A stretch of 64,000 bases of DNA, from NCBI RefSeq assembly GCF_963674635.1, contig NZ_OY771475.1, positions 1,612,001 to 1,676,000 on the forward strand, written 5' to 3'. Below the pieces are notes generated by a model. That model was not told the DNA's origin, did no database searches, and saw nothing but the letters and a program-made list of their open reading frames with translations. The translations under genes and the position numbers were made by a program. This stretch comes from Breoghania sp. (lineage in GTDB: Bacteria; Pseudomonadota; Alphaproteobacteria; Rhizobiales; Stappiaceae). This document shows positions 53,981 through 62,937 of the stretch, in pieces (within the stretch, counting starts at the first letter, position 1; the number at the start of each line of letters is the position of its first letter).

Positions 53981-54754
53981 CTAGAAGCTGTCCTTGCGTC
54001 TGCGAACCTCGGCAAAAACTTCGGTCGCTGGTGCGCCCGCCAGACCAACCGCTTCCTGAAGCTCCGCGTCCTTTACACGCAGAAAGGGATTTGTCTGCAT
54101 CTCGAGAGCCAGAGTGGTTGGAAGCGTCGGCTTGCCCGCTGCGCGCAGGGCTTCCACTTCCGCCAGCCTGTCCGCCAGCGCCGCATTGGCCGGATCGACC
54201 GACACCGCAAAGCGCGCATTGGCAAGCGTATATTCATGACCGCAATAGATACGGGTGTCCGAGGGAAGCTTGTTGATGAGCTTTTCCAGCGAAGCCCACA
54301 TCACCTCAGCCGAACCTTCAAGCAGCCGCCCGCATCCCATTGCGAAAAGCGTATCGCCGGTGAAGGCGACACCTGCGTCCGGCAGCCAGTAGGAAATCTC
54401 GTCGAGCGTGTGGCCCGGAGTGGCGATGCAGTGGATTTTATCGCTGCCAAAGGGCACGACGTCGCCATCATCGACGCTTTGATCGAAGCGCCCTACGCGA
54501 TCCGCTGATTTTGCTGGACCGATGACGAAGGCCCCCGTTTGCGCCTTCAGCGCCGCCAGACCTTGCGTGTGATCGGCGTGGTGGTGGGTGATCAGGATAT
54601 GCGTAAGCTTCCAGCCCGCAGCATCGAGTTCGGCCATGACCGCATTCGCATCAGGGACATCGACAGCGAAGGTGGCCCCTGTCTCGGGATCATGCGCAAG
54701 CACACCGAAATTGTCGTTGAGGCACATGAACTGGCGGATTTCCAGCGAACCCAT
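53981..54754 (-). CDS. gloB: Hydroxyacylglutathione hydrolase (glyoxalase II)
   Basis: Hydrolyses S-D-lactoylglutathione, the second step of methylglyoxal detoxification. The 257-residue metallo-beta-lactamase-fold protein has the metal motif H57-x-H59-x-D61-H62 (ITHHHADHTQG), IATPGHTLDEISYW, AFTGDTLFAMGCGRL and CGHEYTLANARFA. The C-terminal substrate-binding part with ALEMQTNPFLRVKD is typical. ATG at 54754 has GAGGGAGAG nearby; the frame runs to 54871. Divergent from a methyltransferase gene, an arrangement common in Hyphomicrobiales. Confidence 0.95.
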   Translation of the reverse strand: MGSLEIRQFMCLNDNFGVLAHDPETGATFAVDVPDANAVMAELDAAGWKLTHILITHHHADHTQGLAALKAQTGAFVIGPAKSADRVGRFDQSVDDGDVVPFGSDKIHCIATPGHTLDEISYWLPDAGVAFTGDTLFAMGCGRLLEGSAEVMWASLEKLINKLPSDTRIYCGHEYTLANARFAVSVDPANAALADRLAEVEALRAAGKPTLPTTLALEMQTNPFLRVKDAELQEAVGLAGAPATEVFAEVRRRKDSF

Positions 54755-55075
54755 ATTCGCTCTCCCTCGTTGGACGTCCAAGATTTCGTTTCCTGCGACA
54801 TGCAGGAAATGACCACACTCCGCCCATTTTGCAAGGGCATGCGATTGCAATCGGGATGCCGAAACCCGCAACCGGTCGTAAGGTTACAGGATATTCGACC
54901 ATTGAGTATTGCGACGCTTTCGCCCAACAAAACAATTGCCAACAAGCAGTGATTGCATGTGCGGGCACAAGTCGGTTCAATCGGCGCCGAGTGAACCGGG
55001 AAAACGGAATCAGACCCGGCGGCGACATGTTTTGGCGACAGGCACACGCGCCTGTCGAGCCTGGCGGTGACCCTG
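54755..55075. other. 321-base divergent region between gloB and the methyltransferase
   Basis: No coding signal. The stretch 54890-54960 is more AT-rich than its surroundings and may carry promoters. No operator recognised. Confidence 0.4.
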
Positions 55076-55864
55076 ATGTATCTCGACGTGCTCGACATGA
55101 AACGGTTTTACGAGCAACCGCTCGGCCAGCTCGTACGGACGATCGTCGGCGATGCCGTTCACACACAGTGGCCGAACCTGAGTGGAATGCGCGTCTTGTC
55201 GCTTGGTTTCCCGCAACCTTACATCGACCCCTATATTGGTCAGGCGGAACGCCTGCTCGCCGCAATGCCGGCCCCGCAAGGTGTCATGCAATGGCCCCTC
55301 GGCGCCCCCAACCAGGCCCTTCTGGTCGATGAATGCAGTCTGCCGCTTCCCGATGCCTGCATCGATCGCGCACTGCTTGTTCATACGCTCGACCTGTCGA
55401 ACGATTCCATCGCGGTGCTGCGTGAAACCTGGCGGGTGCTCGTGCCCGGCGGACGCATTCTGGTGGTCGTGCCGAACCGCCGCTCGCTCTGGTCTCAGCT
55501 TGAAACGACGCCCTTCGGATATGGCAGGCCCTTTTCCAAGGGCCAGCTTTCAGCTTTCCTGCGCGAAACCCGTTTCCGCCCGACAGCCGCCACCAGCGCG
55601 CTGCATGTGCCGCCACTGCGCTCCCGTGTGCTTTTGCGCTCCGCCAGCGGCCTTGAACGCATCGGTCGCCAGCTCTGGCCCGCCTTTGCCGGAGTTCTCG
55701 TGGTCGAGGCTGAGAAACAGATCTATCAGACGATCCCGAAAGGCGCCCGCAAGGCTGCGCACATCCTGCGCCCGGTCTTCGTTTCCGACAGCTCACCGAC
55801 AGGCACGGCCGGCACCTCGCGGCATACGCCGCAAGCGCCTCTGACCCGCCCAGAGCGGGACTGA
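55076..55864 (+). CDS. SAM-dependent methyltransferase-like protein
   Basis: A 262-residue class I methyltransferase-like protein. The N-terminal half shows a Rossmann pattern, with MRVLSLGFPQPYIDPYI in place of the usual GxGxG loop, LLVDECSLPLPDACIDRALL (acidic motif and motif IV region) and RETWRVLVPGGRILVVVPN (post-motif strand 5). The usual glycine loop is degenerate, so SAM binding is possible but not certain. The ATG at 55076 is preferred to the GTG at 55067. It ends two bases from the metW stop, fully convergent. The gene is a conserved neighbour of gloB in this order; substrate unknown. Confidence 0.8.
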   Translation: MYLDVLDMKRFYEQPLGQLVRTIVGDAVHTQWPNLSGMRVLSLGFPQPYIDPYIGQAERLLAAMPAPQGVMQWPLGAPNQALLVDECSLPLPDACIDRALLVHTLDLSNDSIAVLRETWRVLVPGGRILVVVPNRRSLWSQLETTPFGYGRPFSKGQLSAFLRETRFRPTAATSALHVPPLRSRVLLRSASGLERIGRQLWPAFAGVLVVEAEKQIYQTIPKGARKAAHILRPVFVSDSSPTGTAGTSRHTPQAPLTRPERD

Positions 55865-55866
55865 CC

Positions 55867-56487
55867 TCACTTTCTGAGGAGAAACACCGCCTGTTCGCCG
55901 ATCAGGTTCCACAGCCACCAGGGAGCCTTGAGCGGGATGCGCTGGCCATTGCCATTGAGCGCCACGGCCTGTTCCACCGTGCAACCCAGCTCCCGCGTCA
56001 ACTCCACGAAATCACGGATGGTGCAGAAGTGGATGTTCGGCGTGTCATACCAGGAATAGGGCAAGTAGTCGGTAACCGGCATCCTGCCCTTGAAGAGCAG
56101 ATGCAGCCGGTTCTGCCAGTAACCGAAATTCGGGAATGACACGATGACGTGGCCGCCAATGCGCAGGAGGTGGCTCACGACTTCCTTCGGGTCCCAGGTC
56201 GCCTGAAGCGTCTGGCTGAGAATGACATAGTCGAAGGAACCGTCGGGATAGGCTGGCAGATCCTCATCAGCATCGCCCTGAATGACGGAAAGCCCGCGCG
56301 CAACGCAGGAATTCACGCCCGCATGCGAGATTTCGATGCCACGGGCATCCGCCCCCTTGGTCGTCGCCAGCAACTGAAGCAGCGCGCCGTCACCGCAGCC
56401 GACATCGAGCACACGCGAGTTCGGCTTCACCAGTTCCGCGATCACCTTGTGATCGACGCGGGTTTCGGTCATGGGTGCATCAGCCAT
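55867..56487 (-). CDS. metW: Methionine biosynthesis protein MetW
   Basis: Partner of MetX in methionine synthesis; methyltransferase fold. The 206 residues contain the SAM-like motif SRVLDVGCGDGALLQLLATT, GIEISHAGVNSCVARGLSV, IQGDADEDLPAYPDGSFDYV and ILSQTLQATWDPKEV. The C-terminus has NFGYWQNRLHLLFKGRMPVT. The ATG at 56487 overlaps the end of metX by eight bases, so they are translated together; a second ATG at 56472 is also in frame. It reads convergently with the methyltransferase gene above. Confidence 0.95.
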   Translation of the reverse strand: MADAPMTETRVDHKVIAELVKPNSRVLDVGCGDGALLQLLATTKGADARGIEISHAGVNSCVARGLSVIQGDADEDLPAYPDGSFDYVILSQTLQATWDPKEVVSHLLRIGGHVIVSFPNFGYWQNRLHLLFKGRMPVTDYLPYSWYDTPNIHFCTIRDFVELTRELGCTVEQAVALNGNGQRIPLKAPWWLWNLIGEQAVFLLRK

Positions 56488-57739
56488 CTGCCTTGACCTC
56501 CCCGCATTGCGGCGCGGGCGCACATGCCCCCAACTCCGCCCCGCTGTCTGGCCCCGGCGCAGGAATGCCCCGCGCACCGGCGGCCCCTTTCAGAAAGCCG
56601 CGCACCATGTTGAAAAGCTCCGGCTCATCCAGCAGGAAAGCGTCATGGCCGCGCGGGCTGTCGATCTCCACGAAAGAGACACTACCAGCCACCGCGTTCA
56701 GCGCATGAACCACAGCGCGGCTTTCTGACGTCGGAAACAGCCAGTCGCTGTTGACTGACGCGATGCAGAAACGCGTGCTGGAGCCGCGGAAAACATCGGC
56801 CAGCACGCCATTGCACTCCCCGGCCAGATCGAAATAGTCCATCGCGCGCGTCACATAGAGATACGAATTGGCATCGAAACGGTCGACGAAGGTCATGCCC
56901 TGATGGCGCAGATAGCTCTCGATCTGGAAATCGGCGTCGAAACCGAAGGTGATCTCATCGCGATCCTGAAGGGAACGGCCGAATTTCCGGTGAAGCGACT
57001 GGTCGGACATATAGGTGACATGTGCCGCCATGCGCGCGATCGCCAACCCATGCGTCGGGCGCGCGCCGAATTCCAGATAACTGCCGCGGCGCCAGTCGGG
57101 GTCGGCCATGATCGCCTGTCGGCCGACCTCGTGAAAGGCGATGTTCTGCGAGGAATGGCGAGCTCCGGCGCACAGGCAAGCGGCGGAGAAGACCCGCTCG
57201 GGATAGCTCGCTGCCCATTGCAACACCTGCATGCCGCCCATGGAACCGCCGATCACCGCGAAGAGCGTGTCGATACCCAGCGCGTCGACGAGCATGGCCT
57301 GCGAACGCACCATGTCGCGGATCGTCACCAACGGCATGTCGAGCGCCCAGGCCTTGCCGGTCTCCGGATTGGTGGAGGCAGGGCCCGTGGTTCCCATACA
57401 GCCGCCCAGAACGTTGGCGCAGATGACGAAATAGCGATCCGTATCAACAGGCTTGCCGGGACCGACCATCATCGACCACCAACCGGGTTTGCCGGTCAAC
57501 GGATTGGTGGAGGCCACATACTGATCGCCGGTCAGGGCATGACAGATGAGGATTGCGTTGGACTTGTCAGCGTTGAGCGTACCGTAGGTCTGGTACGCGA
57601 TCTGCCAGGGGGCAAGGTCAACGCCGGCATCGAGCCGCAACGGTTTGTCCTTGCCAAACCGCATCACCGGGCTCGACGGTTCGTCCGCCTCGCGCAGCCG
57701 CGCCGCGTCGGAAATGGCCTCGCCGTCTTGCGATGTCAT
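56480..57739 (-). CDS. metX: Homoserine O-acetyltransferase MetX
   Basis: Acylates homoserine in methionine synthesis. The 419-residue alpha/beta hydrolase has ILICHALTGDQYVA, FVICANVLGGCMGTTGPAST, the nucleophile elbow AVIGGSMGGMQVLQWA, and the acid and base residues in VNSDWLFPTSESRAVV and SPRGHDAFLLDE. It ends with a Pro/Ala/Gly-rich tail. Whether it transfers acetyl or succinyl groups depends on a few residues not readable by eye. A putative promoter (57818-57847) and hairpin (57769-57798) lie upstream. Cotranscribed with metW by overlap. Confidence 0.95.
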   Translation of the reverse strand: MTSQDGEAISDAARLREADEPSSPVMRFGKDKPLRLDAGVDLAPWQIAYQTYGTLNADKSNAILICHALTGDQYVASTNPLTGKPGWWSMMVGPGKPVDTDRYFVICANVLGGCMGTTGPASTNPETGKAWALDMPLVTIRDMVRSQAMLVDALGIDTLFAVIGGSMGGMQVLQWAASYPERVFSAACLCAGARHSSQNIAFHEVGRQAIMADPDWRRGSYLEFGARPTHGLAIARMAAHVTYMSDQSLHRKFGRSLQDRDEITFGFDADFQIESYLRHQGMTFVDRFDANSYLYVTRAMDYFDLAGECNGVLADVFRGSSTRFCIASVNSDWLFPTSESRAVVHALNAVAGSVSFVEIDSPRGHDAFLLDEPELFNMVRGFLKGAAGARGIPAPGPDSGAELGACAPAPQCGEVKADG

Positions 57740-57768
57740 TTTCGTAATGGATCCCGCTTTGCGATACT

Positions 57769-57798
57769 GGAAAACACCGGCTTCAAGCTGGTGTTTCC
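57769..57798 (-). promoter_or_regulatory. Hairpin in the metX leader
   Basis: Minus-strand stem GGAAACACC (57790-57798) with GGTGTTTTCC (57769-57778), one bulged T, positioned 30-60 bases ahead of the metX start codon. It does not match the SAM-II riboswitch pattern I know for alphaproteobacterial met genes; function unknown. Confidence 0.45.
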
Positions 57799-57817
57799 AA
57801 CTGGATTGACGGTCGAT

Positions 57818-57847
57818 TACCTAGGCTGCGCCAGTTCGCGGTGTCAA
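57818..57847 (-). promoter_or_regulatory. Putative metX promoter
   Basis: On the minus strand TTGACA (57842-57847) and TAGGTA (57818-57823), 18 bases apart, about 80 bases upstream of the metX start. The -35 is perfect; the -10 is imperfect. Confidence 0.55.
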
Positions 57848-58350
57848 TATAGGGGCTCACGCGAATCTGGCGGCGCAAGCGGTTGGCACCCAGATGGAGG
57901 GATGCGTATGTTGCGGCGCACTTGTCTTGTCACAAGTTGCAGACATAACACTATTGGCATACATGCGCGACCCCCTGCCCCGCGAGCCGCTTCAAACCTC
58001 CGCCGCCTTGCCGTTTTCCTTTTGATTTCGTACGCCGCCTTGCCTATGAAGAACCCTTCCGAATGGCATGGAAGACTGCGGCTCACACCGTCCGACGACC
58101 TCAGACGTCCAGCCCCGCATGGAAGCGGGCGAGGCGGCGGCGTGATGACGGACAAGCAGTTTTCAGCCCGACGGTGAAGAATGGCGGGCAAGCCCGGGGA
58201 CGGGTGTGCCACGCTGAGGGAGGGAGACGCCAGCGAAGACTGGTACAAGGGGTGACAGCGCCCTATTTCGGAGTGCGCGAGCGCATACCGACGAGAACGA
58301 CCAGACAGCCTTTTTCTTCCGACAACAAGACACGAACACCGGACCGCCTC

Positions 58351-59220
58351 ATGCCTTCAGGACCGACGACCGAACACGACAAGCTGGCCGAACTGCGCGC
58401 GCGCATTGATGTGATCGATGCCGATATTCACGGCCTGCTTATGGAGCGCTCAACGATCATCGATGCGCTGGTCGCGGCAAAGGGGACCCAGTCTGGCGCG
58501 GATTCCACGCCGACCGGCGCTGCGTTCCGCCCCCTCCGCGAAGCCGATATGATGCGTCGTCTGGTGGAGCGCCATGAGGGCACACTGCCGATCATCACGG
58601 TTGAGAATATCTGGCGCGTGATCATCTCCACCTTCACCCGCCTTCAGGCCGATTATGTCGTGCATCTGGACGGCAGCGCCGATCCGTTGGCGATGCGCGA
58701 CACGGCCCGTTTCTATTTCGGCTTCTCACTCGATCTCATCGATGCGGATGACCCGGAATCGGTTATCGCGGCTATTGCAGAATCCACGACGGATCTGGGT
58801 GTCGTCGCGCTGAACCGCAATGCGCTCACGCCGTGGTGGCGCACGCTTGGCGGCGCAGGCCCGCGGATTCTGGCGCGCCTTCCCTTCCTGCAGCAGACGG
58901 GCCGCCCGGCGGACCTGCCCGCGCTTGTGATCTCGCCGAAGGTCAGCGAACCCGGCGAACCGGACATCGCCGTCTATGACGCAAGCTGGGCCGTGAGCGG
59001 CCATCGTGCAGAAAACGCACTCACAGAGGCCGGCATCGAGATCCTCGCCCGACATATCGGGGAAGGCACCGACGCGCTGATCGCGGTGCCTTCCGACATG
59101 GATGCTGCATCCGTCACCTCCCTTCTGGAACAGGCCGGCGTCGAGCCTGGCCGTTTGCGTGAAGTGGGCGGCTATGCCGCCGCCATCGACCTCGATGACG
59201 ATGGAGACGACGACTTTTAG
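58351..59220 (+). CDS. Chorismate mutase (AroQ-type) family protein
   Basis: Catalyses chorismate to prephenate. The 289-residue product starts with an AroQ helical domain: LAELRARIDVIDADIHGLLM, then ERSTIIDALVAAKG with READMMRRLVERHEG (basic residues for chorismate). The C-terminal two-thirds (about 95-289) is an extension with IWRVIISTFTRLQADYVVHL and a pattern resembling the prephenate dehydratase or a regulatory domain, though no clear catalytic Thr-Arg-Phe motif of dehydratase is visible. The frame extends to 58063, with only MPSGPTTEHDKLAEL at 58351 fitting the family. The next genes, hisC and tyrA, complete an aromatic block typical of Hyphomicrobiales. Confidence 0.86.
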   Translation: MPSGPTTEHDKLAELRARIDVIDADIHGLLMERSTIIDALVAAKGTQSGADSTPTGAAFRPLREADMMRRLVERHEGTLPIITVENIWRVIISTFTRLQADYVVHLDGSADPLAMRDTARFYFGFSLDLIDADDPESVIAAIAESTTDLGVVALNRNALTPWWRTLGGAGPRILARLPFLQQTGRPADLPALVISPKVSEPGEPDIAVYDASWAVSGHRAENALTEAGIEILARHIGEGTDALIAVPSDMDAASVTSLLEQAGVEPGRLREVGGYAAAIDLDDDGDDDF

Positions 59221-59306
59221 AGAGTGTTCCGGCAGATCCGGCCTTTGAGCACCGGACTGTCCGGCCACGGCCCGCACGACGCGGCGCTTCCGGAGCTAGA
59301 CTAGAC

Positions 59307-60428
59307 ATGACGACCGCCGAAAATTCTGCACAGACCGCCAATCTTCGCCCCACCCCCCGTACCGGCGTTCTCGATATCGCGCCCTACAAGGCGGGCGCGC
59401 ACAAGGGAACGGGCACTGGCCCCACCTACAAGCTGTCCTCAAACGAAACCCCGTTGGGCCCGAGCCCGAACGCGGTGGAGGCCTTCAGGCTGGAGGCCGA
59501 CCGGCTGGCGATCTATCCCGATGGAAGCGCCACCGCGTTGCGTGAAGCCATTGGGTCCATCCACGGCATCAATCCCGACCGCATCGTGTGCGGCGCGGGC
59601 TCCGACGAGATCCTGAACCTTCTGGCACAGGCCTATCTGGCTGACGGCGACGAAGCGATCTATTGCGAGCACGGCTTCCTCGTCTACCCGATTGCGATCA
59701 AGTCCTGCGGTGCGACGCCGGTCGTGGTGCCGGAAAAGGATCTGACCAACGATGTGGACGCCATTCTGGCAGCCGTCACCGAGAAGACCCGGATGGTGTT
59801 CATCGCCAATCCGAGCAATCCGACCGGCACCTACCTGCCGTTTGACGAAGTACGCCGCCTGCACGCGGGCCTTCCGGGCAACGTGATCCTGGTGCTCGAT
59901 GCGGCTTACGCGGAATATTGCCGCCGCAACGACTATGCGGCGGGAATGGAGCTTGCAGCGACGGCCGAGAATGTCGTCATGGCGCGCACATTTTCCAAGG
60001 TCTATGGCCTTGCAGCGCTGCGTCTTGGCTGGTGCTATGGCCCCGCGGCCATCATCGAAGTCCTGAACCGCATCCGCGGGCCCTTCAACGTGTCGGCCGC
60101 CGCCATGGCGGCAGGCATCGCCGCGGTGGAAGACCGCGCGTTCCTGGAAAAGGCGCTCGATCACAACGACACCTGGCTGCCGTGGGTAAGCGAACAGATG
60201 GAGGCGTTGGGGCTGACGGTGACGCCGAGCGTCGCCAATTTCATTCTGATCCACTTCCCCGATGTACCGGGCAAGCGGGCGGCGGAAGCCGATGCGTTCC
60301 TGCTCCAGCGCGGCTGTGTGCTGCGCCGGGTGGACAACTATGGCCTGCCCAACGCCCTGCGCATGACCATCGGCTCGGAAGAAGCCAATCGGGTTGTGAT
60401 CGAGAACCTGAAGGAATTTCTCGCCTGA
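59307..60428 (+). CDS. hisC: Histidinol-phosphate aminotransferase
   Basis: Transaminates histidinol phosphate or, in this context, probably also aromatic precursors. The 373-residue PLP enzyme has YKLSSNETPLGPSPNAVEAF, AGSDEILNLLAQAYL, ANPSNPTGT (168-176), D198-x-x-Y201 in LDAAYAEYCR, and the Schiff-base K231 in TFSKVYGLAALRLGW. A C-terminal LRMTIGSEEANRVVIE closes the small domain. It follows the chorismate mutase by 86 bases and is followed by a terminator, so the two form a transcript separate from tyrA. Confidence 0.94.
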   Translation: MTTAENSAQTANLRPTPRTGVLDIAPYKAGAHKGTGTGPTYKLSSNETPLGPSPNAVEAFRLEADRLAIYPDGSATALREAIGSIHGINPDRIVCGAGSDEILNLLAQAYLADGDEAIYCEHGFLVYPIAIKSCGATPVVVPEKDLTNDVDAILAAVTEKTRMVFIANPSNPTGTYLPFDEVRRLHAGLPGNVILVLDAAYAEYCRRNDYAAGMELAATAENVVMARTFSKVYGLAALRLGWCYGPAAIIEVLNRIRGPFNVSAAAMAAGIAAVEDRAFLEKALDHNDTWLPWVSEQMEALGLTVTPSVANFILIHFPDVPGKRAAEADAFLLQRGCVLRRVDNYGLPNALRMTIGSEEANRVVIENLKEFLA

Positions 60429-60459
60429 GCCAACAGGCTCATGCCGATACCCCGAAGTC

Positions 60460-60494
60460 AGGACCGCACGTGCAGATCGTGTGCGGTCCTTTTT
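60460..60494 (+). terminator. Terminator after hisC
   Basis: Stem AGGACCGCAC (60460-60469) with GTGCGGTCCT (60481-60490), followed by TTTTT. It separates hisC from tyrA. Confidence 0.9.
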
Positions 60495-60616
60495 AAATTC
60501 CCGGACCCGTTCATTTATTCAGACTGAGCCTAGCCATGCGCTCCGTCCCCGTTTAAGAGCCTATGCTCACGCCCACCAACCGGTGGGCGGAGACACTAGC
60601 TCAAACGAACGGAACC

Positions 60617-61543
60617 ATGACGACCCCCTTCAAACGCCTTACCCTGATCGGCATCGGCCTGATCGGTTCATCCATTGCCCTGGCGGCGCGCCGCAAGGAA
60701 CTCGCACAGGAGATCGTCATTTCGACGCGCTCCGAGGCGACCCTTGAGCGCGCAAAAGCACTAGGACTTGGCGACCGATATTATCTGGATGCAGGGCAAG
60801 CGGTTGAAGGCGCGGATCTGGTCATCCTGTGCGTACCGGTGGGCGCGTGTGGCGCGGTGGCGAAGTGGATCGCTCCCTCGCTCGCGCCCGGCGCGATCCT
60901 ATCCGATGTCGGATCGGTCAAGGAAGCTGTGGTGAAGAGCGTCAAGCCGCATGTGCCGGACGGCGTGCATTTCATCCCCGCCCACCCGATCGCGGGCACC
61001 GAGCAGTCCGGCCCCGACGCCGGTTTCGCAGAGCTCTTCGAAAACCGCTGGTGCCTGATCACCCCGCTTCCCGGCAGCGATCCGGAGGCGGTTGCTCGCC
61101 TTCGCGGCTTCTGGGAGGGACTGGGCAGCGATATCGATGAGATGGACGCACAGCGCCACGATCGTGTGCTCGCCATCACCTCGCATCTGCCGCACCTCAT
61201 CGCCTTCAATCTTGTGGGCACCGCGCGGGATCTGGAAACGGTGACACAGTCGGAAGTAATCAAGTATTCCGCCGGTGGCTTTCGCGATTCCACCCGCCTT
61301 GCGGCGTCCGATCCAACCATGTGGCGCGACGTCTTCCTGAACAACAAGGAAGCTGTCCTGGAGATGCTTGGACGTTTCACCGAAGAGCTTGCCGCTCTCC
61401 AGCGCGCCGTGCGCTGGGGTGACGGGGATGCGCTGTTCAAGGCGTTTGAACGCACGCGCTATATCCGCCGCAACATCATCGAGGCCGGCCAGGAAACGGA
61501 TGCCCCCGATTTCGGCCGTCACGCGAAAGAGCCTGGCGAGTAA
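60617..61543 (+). CDS. tyrA: Prephenate/arogenate dehydrogenase family protein
   Basis: NAD(P)-dependent oxidative decarboxylation of prephenate or arogenate in tyrosine synthesis. The 308 residues start with the dinucleotide fold LTLIGIGLIGSSIALAARRK, followed by VILCVPVGACGAVAKWIAP, DVGSVKEAVVKSV, FIPAHPIAGTEQSGPDAGFA (the HPxxGTExSG catalytic segment) and ITSHLPHLIAFNLVG, KYSAGGFRDSTRLAASDP. The ATG at 60617 precedes the Rossmann start; an in-frame start at 60563 is possible. Substrate preference is not readable. The upstream terminator gives it its own promoter. Confidence 0.92.
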   Translation: MTTPFKRLTLIGIGLIGSSIALAARRKELAQEIVISTRSEATLERAKALGLGDRYYLDAGQAVEGADLVILCVPVGACGAVAKWIAPSLAPGAILSDVGSVKEAVVKSVKPHVPDGVHFIPAHPIAGTEQSGPDAGFAELFENRWCLITPLPGSDPEAVARLRGFWEGLGSDIDEMDAQRHDRVLAITSHLPHLIAFNLVGTARDLETVTQSEVIKYSAGGFRDSTRLAASDPTMWRDVFLNNKEAVLEMLGRFTEELAALQRAVRWGDGDALFKAFERTRYIRRNIIEAGQETDAPDFGRHAKEPGE

Positions 61544-61552
61544 CAGGTTATG

Positions 61553-61581
61553 GGACGGCGCGGCCCCTGCCCGCGCCGTCC
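61553..61581 (+). terminator. Hairpin after tyrA
   Basis: Perfect 11-bp stem GGACGGCGCGG (61553-61563) with CCGCGCCGTCC (61571-61581), loop CCCCTGC; no T-run follows directly, so termination may be partial. Confidence 0.6.
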
Positions 61582-61824
61582 TCCTGCTCTTTGGGCGCCG
61601 GCCACACTCTGGTCAACCGCTTGCGGCCCGCTGCGGCGCGCCAGCCTCTTGCGCCCTTGCCCGAGCCTTGCTATCGCCGATCCTGACCGGTGCGCGCACC
61701 ACTCTAGCCACCGCCCGGATAGCTCCTGAACCTCTCCTCTCGGGCGGCCAAGCCGCCAAGCCCCCGACCGATCGACGTCCGAACGCCGCCATCGGAAATG
61801 ACCCCGGATTAGGATCCAGCCCGA

Positions 61825-62937
61825 ATGGCGCACTCCGCTCCTTCCGAAGGCGATGCCTCAACTCCTGCCGATGCGGAGCCCCATCCCAAACCGGCTCGTG
61901 TGCGCGACTGGGCACGTCTCACCGCCCTGACGCTCGCCATCGTCGTGGTGCTGGAGTTGCTGGGGCTTCCAGCCTCGATCCTTCTCGGAGCCATGGTCGC
62001 AGCGATCATCATCGCCCTTCGTTTCGGGCAGATCGCCATGCCGCGCCTGCCCTATATGGCGGCCCAGGCGCTGATCGGCTGCATGATCGCCCACGCGCTG
62101 TCCCTGTCGGTGATGCTGGAAGTTGCCGACGACTGGCCAATCTTCGTCTTCGGCGTTGTTTCGGTACTTGCCGCCTCGCTTTTTCTCGGCTGGTCGCTTG
62201 CCCGCATGAAGACCCTGCCCGGCACGACCGCCATCTGGGGATCATCACCGGGGGCCGCGCAGGTCATGACGCTGATGTCGGAGGAGTTCGGCGCAGACAT
62301 CCGCCTTGTCGCCTTCATGCAATATACCCGCGTGATCATCGTGGCAGGGCTCGCCGCCGTCGTTGCGCGGATATGGGCGGACCTGGGCGACGCGTCGACC
62401 GGTGCGAGCACATGGTTTGCCCTCCCCGATCCGGCCGGACTTGCCGGAACGCTCGGGCTCGTTGCGGCCACGATCATTGTCCACCGCATTGTACGGCTGC
62501 CCTCGATCTCGTTCATGTTTCCGATGGTCGCGGGCGCGGCGCTTCTCGAAGCCGGATGGCTGACGCTCGAACTGCCGCCACTGCTGCTGGCGGCTGCCTA
62601 TGTGGCGATCGGCTGGACGATCGGCCTGCGCTTTGATGCAACGGTTCTCCGGCACGCCGCACGCGCGACGCCGCGCATCCTCATCGCGATCGTGATCCTT
62701 GTCGGCCTGTGCGGGGCGCTTTCGGCCATTCTTGTGGTCATGACCGGCATTGATCCTCTGACGGCTTACCTCGCAATGAGCCCCGGCGGAGCCGATACCA
62801 TTGCCATCATCACCGCCTCCGCCCCGGCCAACATCAATGTGCCTTTCGTCATGGCCATGCAGATGGCCCGCTTCCTGGCGATCATGCTGACGGGGCCCTT
62901 CACCGCGCAGCTCGTCTCGCGTTGGATGAACCGCTAA
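61825..62937 (+). CDS. AbrB-family (PF05145-type) membrane protein
   Basis: A 370-residue protein with about nine to ten hydrophobic helices arranged as two repeats. Features are ASILLGAMVAAIIIALRF, YMAAQALIGCMIAHALSL, TTAIWGSSPGAAQVMTLMSE, and in the second half the equivalent IDPLTAYLAMSPGGADTIAI. The SPGxA motif in both halves matches AbrB transporters, formerly called ammonia monooxygenase-like. The N-terminal 25 residues are hydrophilic. The transported compound is unknown. It is 281 bases beyond tyrA. Confidence 0.87.
   Translation: MAHSAPSEGDASTPADAEPHPKPARVRDWARLTALTLAIVVVLELLGLPASILLGAMVAAIIIALRFGQIAMPRLPYMAAQALIGCMIAHALSLSVMLEVADDWPIFVFGVVSVLAASLFLGWSLARMKTLPGTTAIWGSSPGAAQVMTLMSEEFGADIRLVAFMQYTRVIIVAGLAAVVARIWADLGDASTGASTWFALPDPAGLAGTLGLVAATIIVHRIVRLPSISFMFPMVAGAALLEAGWLTLELPPLLLAAAYVAIGWTIGLRFDATVLRHAARATPRILIAIVILVGLCGALSAILVVMTGIDPLTAYLAMSPGGADTIAIITASAPANINVPFVMAMQMARFLAIMLTGPFTAQLVSRWMNR

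Larger units (their letters stand above)
57740..58350. other. 611-base divergent intergenic region between metX and the chorismate mutase gene
   Basis: The largest gap apart from 11854-12533. The left end holds the metX leader and promoter. The right part, before 58351, is GC-rich with several hairpins and no recognised gene; stop codons interrupt frames. See findings for details. Confidence 0.5.

Noticed and set aside
57740..57860. SAM-II riboswitch upstream of metX
   Set aside because: Expected from known alphaproteobacterial practice, but the conserved UGAUUU and UGCUAAAG-like elements are not present in order; only a plain hairpin is seen.
58080..58260. Cobalamin riboswitch before the chorismate mutase gene
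   Set aside because: Fragments resemble CCCCGCA and the B12 box, but spacing and core bases deviate and the downstream gene has no cobalamin link.
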